DNA from: Fagopyrum homotropicum
Taxonomy: Eukaryota; Streptophyta; Magnoliopsida; Caryophyllales; Polygonaceae
Assembly (NCBI GenBank): GCA_033239125.1
Contig: BSWB01000005.1
Coordinates: forward strand, 20,575,447 to 20,639,446
Length of the DNA: 64,000 bases
Direction of reading: 5' to 3'
Numbering within the stretch: position 1 is the first letter of the stretch; every line of letters starts with the position of its first letter. A model generated the notes under the pieces. It saw nothing but the letters and a program-made list of their open reading frames with translations. It was not told where the DNA came from and ran no database searches. The position numbers and the translations under genes were made by a program. Below, piece after piece: positions 11,721 through 23,606 of this stretch.

Positions 11721-13229
11721 TCAGTACCCCCTTAAAATAAGTTTCGTCCCGAAACTTAGAATAAGATATCTAATTAACGACTTGCGTAATGGATTTGTAT
11801 AACTTGGTCTCATTAAATTTTATATCTAGTCTCTTAGCATGCAACTACTCAGTCATCATAATCAGACAATACAACACATAAAACACAATTACTCACTCCA
11901 AGGTAACACATGAAAAGTCAAACAAATAGCATCCGAGTACAAACTCGTCGATACAGAAGTAGCGGCTAACTCCGCAAGGTAATCAAGGTAACCATTTCTA
12001 ATTCTCTCCTCCGTTTCCTAAGCAGCCTCATCGATTCCTCGTCTAGAGCACTAGAACTCTACAAAAACATAAACCGGCTATATTTTCTGATCTTCATAGC
12101 TGATGACGTGTCTCGGATTCGGGAATTACCCTGTCAACGGATTGGTTTTCTAAACTTATTTTCAGCTCTCCTGATGACTCTGCCAAACTTTTCCTCCCAT
12201 TGGCCCACTATCGATAGTTTTTTTTTTTTTTTTTTCAAAAGTTACCAACTATCGATTCTGAAATAATGATCTTGAACTTCTGTCGGCACTTTAGTAAGTG
12301 CTTAATGCTCTTTGTAATACAAACTGCTTGGCCCGGTTTCCTCAATGTGACCTAATCGGTCGTTCCTTAATTAGTAGTTTTCACCTACTTCTTGTCAAGC
12401 TTCCAAATTTATATAACTCAAAACAAATCACACTCCCAAGTGGACCTTTTCATATAGATCTCAAATTCTTAACTGGAAATCATAGTTAACCTAACATTGA
12501 TTTTCTTCGTCTGTGGGCCTACCACGCTTCTGGTGTAACATCCATTAGTCACAATGGCGTCTTTCTAAGGGTCAACATGATTTACCCAACTCCCGCCTAT
12601 ACTTCCCTTCTAATATTAGCAAGATCCTCTTCAAACAGACCCTTACTCTCTTACTCAACCGTAGTCTGTTCTTAACCAACTAGTAAGCAACCTCTAACCC
12701 AATTCTCTCCATATCCTTAGATCATCCTAGAAGGTTGTCGTTGCCTACTTGGGGAATTCTCTAAGGCATCGGTTAAGGTACTTCTTAAATCCGCAATCAC
12801 TAATATCTCTTCTTAACGATACCTACTCGTCAGTACCAACCATCACTTACACGTCCTCAGTTGATGTCGGTCAGTCTATAATTGACTTATCTCAATATCC
12901 CGGACTTACTCTTCTCATAACTATAATGGCGTTAAAATCTTGGTGAGCATCATCTGCTCGCTTAATCCTTTCATGCTTCGCTAATTCGTTTTATCTTCCA
13001 CACTTCTGTTTTCCTTAGACTAACTCTACTTCTCGAGCCCAATTGGGTCATTCATCTGGACATAAATAGTCCTCCCAAGTCTTCAACGATAACTGGCGAG
13101 TGTCTCGGTAGTTCTGTTGATTTTAGTTATCATCCCCTTGCAGTTCCTCTTGAATGGACCGTCGGTGTTGATGACCTAGGTCTTGTGATAAGTGGGGTTA
13201 CCTTGAACTTTCGACTCCACCAAGGCCGT

Positions 13230-13283
<54 letters not shown>

Positions 13284-16233
13284 CTTAGTTGGTGTTACCG
13301 GCAATATTGCCTTCGTGAAACTTCGTTGTTTCTGCTATAGGGCTTCAACTCTTTGATACCGGCATTGTAATTTCTTTTAAATTCCTATATCTTTGAGGAG
13401 GTCAGAGCCTCTTCACACTTGTATAGTATACATCTTGCTTCTACACTCCCTTGTAGGTATCCATTCCATATACCTTACACCCTCATATCCGGGTCGGCAT
13501 TTTATCTCTTTTGGTCTCTCAAGCTCGTCTTGTGAATTCTTCTACTAAGTGACTCACCTTATACATTTTTTTTTTCTTCTCCGCATCGGTCTATAACTGT
13601 TTGATGATCATGACTACCCATTTCATTTTGGAACCTTAGTGACGTTGTACTCTTGCATAGATTCTACAAAGGCATCATCATCTCAACACTTCATCCCAAT
13701 TTAGCAAGACCCGCCTTTCGATACATGACTTTCTTTCTTACTGGTCAAGTTATTCTTTTGGTTTACACTTCATCCAACCTAGCGTTATTGGTCCGATACG
13801 TATGACTTTTATTACACCCCCTATTGGTGCCATTTGCATAAGAACCTCAGTTGTATATGATTTTCTCAAAAATCAAAGTTCTTGACTCGCCTTTATTATG
13901 TTGTCCTTATGCTCGTGTCGCTTTACCTTCTTTAAATTTTTACCCTCCCAGTAGGATAGTTAATTCCCTTTGTGTTTCCTCGTATACGCCTTACGGACCA
14001 CGTTGATTGGTCTTATTACTTTATCAACTCTTATGCCATCAGTCAAGCTTGAATTTTCATCGGAGTACCACCATTTCTCATTACTCTTATATAGACACCT
14101 TTCGATAATTATCTTATTGGGGTAATATCGGGTCTATTTAGAAACCTTTAGTCATTCAACTCTACTCCTTCTCATGTCTGTTCTTGCCAACATGCAGATT
14201 CCATCTGCAATCACCTCACAACTCGATCATACATTTCACCAAGACTGTAAGTCATACTCTCTGTGTTTGTGCCGCCTCTACCATTCCAATTATTCTGTGC
14301 CACAACTTTAATCACAAGGGCTTCCTCTGTCAATCTAGACAGTTTGACCTCATTTTTTCTCGGAGGAGCCCCATCAGTCCATCTTGTGTGGAATGCCAAG
14401 ACCTAGGACATATCCACAATCATCTTTTTTTTTTCTTACTCTTCTAGTTCTTCTTACAAGGATCCCTACATACTAGCTTTGATATGTATATTTCCTTAGT
14501 TAGTAGTAAGCAACTACTCACAACGTCCTCTTTACACCATTACTATCATCAATGGTCCTTACCGTCCGTCAAGAGCTTCTATTTAATTTCTTTATTGGAG
14601 TTGCCATACTGGACTCATTCAATGTTACCATCAAGGCTACTAGTACTTGTACTGATTTAACTTCACCATTGTCGTCGTTGATCCCTGGAAGAAATTCACC
14701 ACATGTCAGTAAATTTCCTTTATAACCTTGTGGTTATCCTTCTTATCTGTCAACCAACCATCACTAGTTAGCCAGCACGTGTAAATTCTCTGTTGTTACC
14801 AACTAATCTGGAGTTGACCTTCTATAAGATCGTAGACTTACTTTTCTTCTATCTCTTTTGAGGTTTGATATACAAGGTGGACATATATCTCTTTCTTTTA
14901 TTTTCCTTTAGTTCCTTCAACAAATTACACTCCTATAAGAGTACTATACTCTTATGAGTCTAGTTGTATCTCCGTCTCCCGTCAACGGACTTATCAATTC
15001 TTCTACGATAATTTGTACGCATTTCTCCCTGATTCATTTTAACCGAGTTATTGTCCAATTGTGGTTCTCATTTATGACCCGCCAGTGTTACTAACTTAAA
15101 TCCTTCGTGAGTGAGAAGTTATCAAAGACCCTCCTTTTCCCTAAGATTAATCTCCTACACCCTTCTTGCTTAGGGTGCTGTTTATACTTCTGCCTTTATA
15201 GAAATCCGGTCTTTGTGGTATCCCGATCCTTGTTGAAGTTCTTGTACATTCTAGGAGGTCACACCACTTTTATGTTGGTGAAATCGGTCTTCCCCTTTCT
15301 AGTAACCTGTAAGCTTTCTTTTTGCGGCTCTTAAATTCTTCGTATCGGAATGGACAATGTATCTCATCTTGACTCCTATGCTTATGATTGTCTCGGTTTT
15401 CCATCTTGATTGTGGCGGCAAACAGTTTGTCAAGAGTGATCATATTCCGCTTTGCTTCTAGCCTCAAACTTTCACCTTCTGGTCCGTCAGTAAGCTTAGA
15501 TTCAATGTCTCTTGTCTGGATCGCTTGCTATGTTTCACCTTGACCTTCATGCCTATGTGTGTTTCTGTAGGCATCCCCTTTGTTTGCAACGTTGCATTAC
15601 ACCATCTTGAAAGAACTTATGGGTTGTCTCTCCCAATTTGTATACTTTCCGGTCATCCAACGCGTTGTTGGAACTACTCTCATGTATATTCTTCATTTGA
15701 TCTTATTGAGTTGACTCGGAATTCCCTTCTTGTTATCGTAGTTGGTGTTGTCTTTTAGGCTTCACTTTTCCGTCTCTACGTTCCTCAACAAACTCGAATG
15801 AGTTGTCCGCCGTTCATCTACCCTAATGCACATAAGATGTGGATACTAATCCTCACGTTGACACCCTTCAAAATCTACTGAGTTGTGTCATTGGGGTGAG
15901 AAACTCATTATGCTATCTCCGTTAAGGACATAACATAAATATTATTTCTACTAGTCTTTGGCATATATTTATATGTATCACATATCCTTATAATCAAGCT
16001 AAAACGTCCAACTAAAGTAAAACCTAAAGTCCATATACTAAGCATACTGAGATCCGCGGTAGTAGTGGTGGTCAGCCGTACTTTTCTATCCCCAACCAGG
16101 CTATGCATGCATTTGAAAACCAAAAGTTCTTTTTGAAACTCAGATCCCTTTTCGGGTTCTGCTTAAGTACTTATTCGGTCTTTCAGAAGATTTCAAGTGC
16201 CATTGTTGCCAACCTAGAGCTCTGATACCATGT
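11721..16233 (-). mobile_element. Internal region 2 of the array, decayed gag-pol
   Basis: It is collinear with internal region 1 and nearly identical to it. With region 3 it shares variants that region 1 lacks, for example GGGCCTACCACG near 12517 where region 1 has GTCCAACCACG. The TA microsatellite (13233-13281) differs in length between copies and accounts for much of the length variation. No intact gene is present. Confidence 0.85.
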
Positions 16234-19067
16234 TGTAACACCCCGAATTCTCAGAACTCGGGACATTACTGGTTAGGACCTCACAATGGGTCCCGACCTC
16301 AGTTTGACAATAATTTTACTAGGATCTTGCAACAAGACACAAATAAGAAAAACCGAAATTTATAAAAGTTATTTGTAAGAGGATGAATGCAACAAGGTCT
16401 AACAGCCTATCGTACTTAAATAGCGGAAAAGACTAACAGTCTTAACAAAAGGCAAAGACAACAAAGCAACAACCCAAACCCCCACTGTAAAGAGTACGGA
16501 GACCCGGCTGACCACTACTTCCGGATCACTCAGCTGCTGTTCTAACCTGCGGTAAATCTAAAAACACAACAAAACAACCATTAGCTAGTAATCTAAACAT
16601 TAGGAGAATAATAATAGCACACACACACATAAAATAATAAACACTCATCATGCTTTCAAACAATCCATTTATTATCTTCATTTAAGTCATTCACTCTAAT
16701 GATACTTATTTTGTGACACGAGGGATTCCCAAACCTCGCCTCCGCCCCCGTGTACCCATCAGGAGTGGATCCGATGCATCTCACCGTGTACCTGTATGGT
16801 CTGGGTATAGAGAACCTCCCAGTCTCCTGGCAGAGCTGGGCAGTGATGTCACGGCCCGTTATACATACACTTGGGCCTTAACACATAATAATCACGGTCG
16901 TCCTAGCAAGTTGTTATTTTTATTATAACACACATTGCACACACACAACCATTATCACTCAACTAATATCCAGAAACCAGCTAAGTAAGTCGCAAGGACT
17001 TACCTTGATCAAAATCGTTTTCTCAAATCTCAACTCGGTCCGAACCCGTGGTAACTCAAACGCCTGTCAAATAAGGCATGTGGATCAAAATCACATCCAG
17101 ATGTCCAACCTCATGCGAAGGAATTACGGAAAAAGCTCTCTTACGGTAAAAGACCATTTTACCCTTAGTGCCGAAAATTCTCAAAGTCTATCATTTAGTT
17201 CTAATATTTTATTTTAGAACCTATGTCCATAATCTAGTTCTCATTGAAAAGTTTGGTAAGGATTTATAAGAGTTACCAACATTTTTAGTTAACACAAAAG
17301 TCGTTACGGTTGGACTTTGGGTTCATCTACACGGCTTGGATAAGGAGATAAAAATTTCGGAATAAATTCTAAATCTTCTATGATATACATACTAAACATA
17401 GGGTAAAGATCTCACAAGAATACTTAACCACGACTCTCTCATAAATCCCCAAAGTTGAGATAAAAGCTGAAGTTTCTCATACTTAGTCAATTTTCCCCTG
17501 CTGTAAAAACAGCTCAAGTGTTCTACTTCGAGACCTTATAAAACCTAATCCGACCGTTAACTTTCTCCCAAATTTTAACACATTAAACTATATGTATTCG
17601 TCTACGACATATCAAAAATTCAACGGTGGATTCTCGATTTAAGTTATAGAAATTAGGTCCTAAAGTCAGCAGGTCGAATCTGAATTATTAGGTGTGCAGA
17701 AAGTCCTAGGTTCGAGTCTCTCCTCCAGCAGTCCTCAAAATCACCAGGATCAACAGGTCCCTAGTTCGAATCCCTTCTACTGATTCTTTAAACCCTCTAA
17801 ACCAACCTACTCCCCTCTCGTAAACTAACAAAGTTTAGCCTGCCGACATCTGCACTAATTCTCGTTCCGCATAACAACTCAAAACAACTCTCTAAACATT
17901 ACAACAAGTAGGAGGGGAAAAGTTTACTCACACCAGCAAAGAAGGCACCGTAGTTGTTGATGAACTACGATCGGGTCCGGTACTGAACTCGGGAGGTTAT
18001 TGCTACTGATGGCTGGTCCCCTTCTACAGCAGCCTGGCGGCCGATCGACTCCTGTGGATGCAGCTGGTCGATTGTAGTAGTCCCGCCGGCTGTGCAGATG
18101 GGTCGAGCACAGGAGTCCAGCGCTTGTGCAGATGGGTCAAGTGCAGGAGTCCAGCGGCATGTGCAGACGAGTCGAGTGCAGGAGTCCAGCGGCATGTGCA
18201 GACGAGTCGAGTGCAGGAGTCCAGATCCCCTCTCTTCGAGTCGAATGCAGGAGTCTAGCGGCTTGTGCAGACGAGTCAAGTGCAGGAGTTTAGCACCCGG
18301 ATGCTGAAGACTTCCTCGCCCGGCTGTAGATTTCAGATGAGGCGGATACTGGTGTGGAGATCCGTAACAAATAGGAGAAGGAAGAGGGAAGGACTCATCT
18401 ATGTCGAGGCTAGGTGCAGGAACGCTGAGTCGCCCCAGGTTGCAGCAGATCGGGACGCAGGGGAGAAGCTCGAAGAATGCAGCCACGAAGGAGAGAGAGA
18501 GATGTAACGGCTGGAAAGGTAGAAGATCCGCAGACGTGCAGATTGGAAAGAATCGTAACCCTGCTGCGTGATTTGCGGTCTGCACGTTGAAGATCCCTCT
18601 TGGCTCCAGCTCAACACACGTACGAGAGGAAGTAGGCTTCAGCTCGATGGGCCGGTGTCTCGACGGGCCTGCTGGCTGATGTGTACAGGCAGTCCGGGTT
18701 GATTACAAGCAAGAGGAATGGGCTGAGTATTTGTGTGGGCTGAAATACATAGGCAAAAGCATGGCTGAAGGTTTGTCAAGGTTAGTCATGGCCTTGTCAA
18801 TAACTTGTCATGGCTTCGTCTTAAACTCGTCAAATGTCATCATGGTCTCGTCATGGGTTCGTCATAAGATTGTCATGGTCTCGTCAAAAGGTGTCGTTAC
18901 GACTTAGATTAGGGTTTGATAAAATTCATCATTTTATGTTACTAAAACAGTACATAAAATGATAGAATATGTATTAGTATAACCCTAGGTAGAATTAGGA
19001 TAGATCAACGGATCGAAAAACTGGTTTGACTCGGACTAAACGTAATTAAAATTTTCCGGATATTACA
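16234..19067 (-). repeat. LTR 3 of the array
   Basis: It is 2834 bp and shares CTCGTTCCGC (near 17860) and AAATCCCCAAAG (near 17445) with LTR 4 only, which marks these two as closest relatives. The LTR ORF is open (17965-18585). Confidence 0.92.
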
Positions 19068-20576
19068 TCAGTACCCCCTTAAAATAAGTTTCGTCCCGAA
19101 ACTTAGAATAAGATATCTAATTAACGACTTGCGTAATGGATTTGTATAACTTGGTCTCATTAAATTTTATATCTAGTCTCTTAGCATGCAACTATTCAGT
19201 CATCATAATCAGACAATACAACACATAAAACACAATTACTCACTCCAAGGTAACACATGAAAAGTCAAACAAATAGCATCCGAGTACAAACTCGTCGATA
19301 CAGAAGTAGCGGCTAACTCCGCAAGGTAATCAAGGTAACCATTTCTAATTCTCTCCTCCGTTTCCTAAGCAGCCTCATCGATTCCTCGTCTAGACCACTA
19401 GAACTCTACAAAAACATAAACCGGCTATATTTTCTGATCTTCATAGCTGATGACGTGTCTCGGATTCGGGAATTACCCTGTCAACGGATTGGTTTTCTAA
19501 ACTTATTTTCAGCTCTCCTGATGACTCTACCAAACTTTTCCTCCCATTGGCCCACTATCGATAGTTTTTTTTTTTTTTTTTTCAAAAGTTACCAACTATC
19601 GATTCTGAAATAATGATCTTGAACTTCTGTCGGCACTTTAGTAAGTGCTTAATGCTCTTTGTAATACAAACTGCTTGGCCCGGTTTCCTCAATGTGACCT
19701 AATCGGTCGTTCCTTAATTAGTAGTTTTCACCTACTTCTTGTCAAGCTTCCAAATTTATATAACTCAAAACAAATCACACTCCCAAGTGGACCTTTTCAT
19801 ATAGATCTCAAATTCTTAACTGGAAATCATAGTTAACCTAACATTGATTTTCTTCGTCTGTGGGCCTACCACGCTTCTGGTGTAACATCCATTAGTCACA
19901 ATGGCGTCTTTCTAAGGGTCAACATGATTTACCCAACTCCCGCCTATACTTCCCTTCTAATATTAGCAAGATCCTCTTCAAATAGACCCTTACTCTCTTA
20001 CTCAACCGTAGTCTGTTCTTAACCAACTAGTAAGCAACCTCTAACCCAATTCTCTCCATATCCTTAGATCATCCCAGAAGGTTGTCGTTGCCTACTTGGG
20101 GAATTCTCTAAGGCATCGGTTAAGGTACTTCTTAAATCCGCAATCACTAATATCTCTTCTTAACGATACCTACTCGTCAGTACCAACCATCACTTACACG
20201 TCCTCAGTTGATGTCGGTCAGTCTATAATTGACTTATCTCAATATCCCGGACTTACTCTTCTCATACCTATAATGGCGTTAAAATCTTGGTGAGCATCAT
20301 CTGCTCGCTTAATCCTTTCATGCTTCGCTAATTCGTTTTATCTTCCACACTTCTGTTTTCCTTAGACTAACTCTACTTCTCGAGCCCAATTGGGTCATTC
20401 ATCTGGACATAAATAGTCCTCCCAAGTCTTCAACGATAACTGGCGAGTGTCTCGGTAGTTCTGTTGATTTTAGTTATCATCCCCTTGCAGTTCCTCTTGA
20501 ATGGACCGTCGGTGTTGATGACCTAGGTCTTGTGATAAGTGGGGTTACCTTGAACTTTCGACTCCACCAAGGCCGT

Positions 20577-20654
<78 letters not shown>

Positions 20655-23606
20655 CTTAGTTGGTGTTACCGGCAATATTGCCTTCGTGAAACTTCGTTGT
20701 TTCTGCTATAGGGCTTCAACTCTTTGATACCGGCATTGTAATTTCTTTTAAATTCCTATATCTTTGAGGAGGTCAGAGCCTCTTCACACTTGTATAGTCT
20801 ACATCTTGCTTCTACACTCCCTTGTAGGTATCCATTCCATATACCTTAGACCCTCATATCCGGGTCGGCATTTTATCTCTTTTGGTCTCTCAAGCTCGTC
20901 TTGTGAATTCTTCTACTAAGTGACTCACCTTATACATTTTTTTTTTCTTCTCCGCATCGGTCTATAACTGTTTGATGATCATGACTACCCATTTCATTTT
21001 GGAACCTTAGTGACGTTGTACTCTTGCATAGATTCTACAAAGGCATCATCATCTCAACACTTCATCCCAATTTAGCAAGACCCGCCTTTCGATACATGAC
21101 TTTCTTTCTTACTGGTCAAGTTATTCTTTTGGTTTACACTTCATCCAACCTAGCGTTATTGGTTCGATACGTATGACTTTTATTACACCCCCTATTGGTG
21201 CCATTTGCATAAGAACCTCAGTTGTATATGATTTTCTCAAAAATCAAAGTTCTTGACTCGCCTTTATTATGTTGTCCTTATGCTCGTGTCGCTTTACCTT
21301 CTTTAAATTTTTACCCTCCCAGTAGGATAGTTAATTCCCTTTGTGTTTCCTCGTATACACCTTACGGACCACGTTGATTGGTCTTATTACTTTATCAACT
21401 CTTATGCCATCAGTCAAGCTTGAATTTTCATCGGAGTACCACCATTTCTCATTACTCTTATATAGACACCTTTCGATAATTATCTTATTGGGGTAATATC
21501 GGGTCTATTTAGAAACCTTTAGTCATTCAACTCTACTCCTTCTCATGTCTGTTCTTGCCAACATGCAGATTCCATATGCAATCACCTCACAACTCGATCA
21601 TACATTTCACCAAGACTGTAAGTCATACTCTCTGTGTTTGTGCCGCCTCTACCATTCCAATTATTCTGTGCCACAACTTTAATCACAAGGGCTTCCTCTG
21701 TCAATCTAGACAGTTTGACCTCATTTTTTCTCGGAGGAGCCCCATCAGTCCATCTTGTGTGGAATGCCAAGACCTAGGACATATCCACAATCATCTATTT
21801 TTTTTTTCTTACTCTTCTAGTTCTTCTTACAAGGATCCCTACATACTAGCTTTGATATGTATATTTCCTTAGTTAGTAGTAAGCAACTACTCACAACGTC
21901 CTCTTTACACCATTACTATCATCAATGGTCCTTACCGTCCGTCAAGAGCTTCTATTTAATTTCTTTATTGGAGTTGTCATACTGGACTCATTCAATGTTA
22001 CCATCAAGGCTACTAGTACTTGTACTGATTTAACTTCACCATTGTCGTCGTTGATCCCTGGAAGAAATTCACCACATGTTAGTAAATTTCCTTTATAACC
22101 TTGTGGTTATCCTTCTTATCTGTCAACCAACCATCACTAGTTAGCCAGCACGTGTAAATTCTCTGTTGTTACCAACTAATCTGGAGTTGACCTTCTATAA
22201 GATCGTAGACTTACTTTTCTTCTATCTCTTTTGAGGTTTGATATACAAGGTGGACATATATCTCTTTCTTTTATTTTCCTTTAGTTCCTTCTACAAATTA
22301 CACTCCTATAAGAGTACTATACTCTTATGAGTCTAGTTGTATCTCCGTCTCCCGTCAACGGACTTATCAATTCTTCTACGATAATTTGTACGCATTTCTC
22401 CCTGATTCATTTTAACCGAGTTATTGTCCACTTGTGGTTCTCATTTATGACCCGCCAGTGTTACTAACTTAAATCCTTCGTGAGTGAGAAGTTATCAAAG
22501 ACCCTCCTTTTCCCTAAGATTAATCTCCTACACCCTTCTTGCTTAGGGTGTTGTTTATACTTCTGCCTTTATAGAAATCCGGTCTTTGTGGTATCCCGAT
22601 CCTTGTTGAAGTTCTTGTACATTCTAGGAGGTCACACCACTTTTATGTTGGTGAAATCGGTCTTCCCCTTTCTAGTAACCTGTAAGCTTTCTTTTTGCGG
22701 CTCTTAAATTCTTCGTATCGGAATGGACAATGTATCTCATCTTGACTCCTATGCTTATGATTGTCTCGGTTTTCCATCTTGATTATGGCGGCAAACAGTT
22801 TGTCAAGAGTGATCATATTCCGCTTTGCTTCTAGCCTCAAACTTTCACCTTCTGGTCCGTCAGTAAGCTTAGATTCAATGTCTCTTGTCTGGATCGCTTG
22901 CTATGTTTCACCTTGACCTTCATGCCTATGTGTGTTTCTGTAGGCATCCCCTTTGTTTGCAACGTTGCATTACACCATCTTGAAAGAACTTATGGGTTGT
23001 CTCTCCCAATTTGTATACTTTCCGGTCATCCAACGCGTTGTTGGAACTACTCTCATGTATATTCTTCATTTGATCTTATTGAGTTGACTCGGAATTCCCT
23101 TCTTGTTATCGTAGTTGGTGTTGTCTTTTAGGCTTCACTTTTCCGTCTCGACGTTCCTCAACAAACTCGAATGAGTTGTCCGCCGTTCATCTACCCTAAT
23201 GCACATAAGATGTGCATACTAATCCTCACGTTGACACCCTTCAAAATCTATTGAGTTGTGTCATTGGGGTGAGAAACTCATTATGCTATCTCCGTTAAGG
23301 ACATAACATAAATATTATTTCTACTAGTCTTCGGCATATATTTATATGTATCACATATCCTTATAATCAAGCTAAAACGTCCAACTAAAGTAAAACCTAA
23401 AGTCCATATACTAAGCATACTGAGATCCGCGGTAGTAGTGGTGGTCAGCCGTACTTTTCTATCCCCAACCAGGCTATGCATGCATTTGAAAACCAAAAGT
23501 TCTTTTTGAAACTCAGATCCCTTTTCGGGTTCTGCTTAAGTACTTATTCGGTCTTTCAGAAGATTTCAAGTGCCATTGTTGCCAACCTAGAGCTCTGATA
23601 CCATGT
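19068..23606 (-). mobile_element. Internal region 3 of the array, decayed gag-pol
   Basis: It is collinear with the other two internal regions and is the longest because its TA microsatellite (20581-20652) is expanded. It carries the same pol lesions, so those lesions predate the duplication of the units. Confidence 0.85.

Noticed and set aside
4946..23496. Several 60-105-codon frames that recur in all three internal regions of the array
   Set aside because: They recur because the units are nearly identical, not because of selection. They lie on both strands, overlap one another and match no domain.
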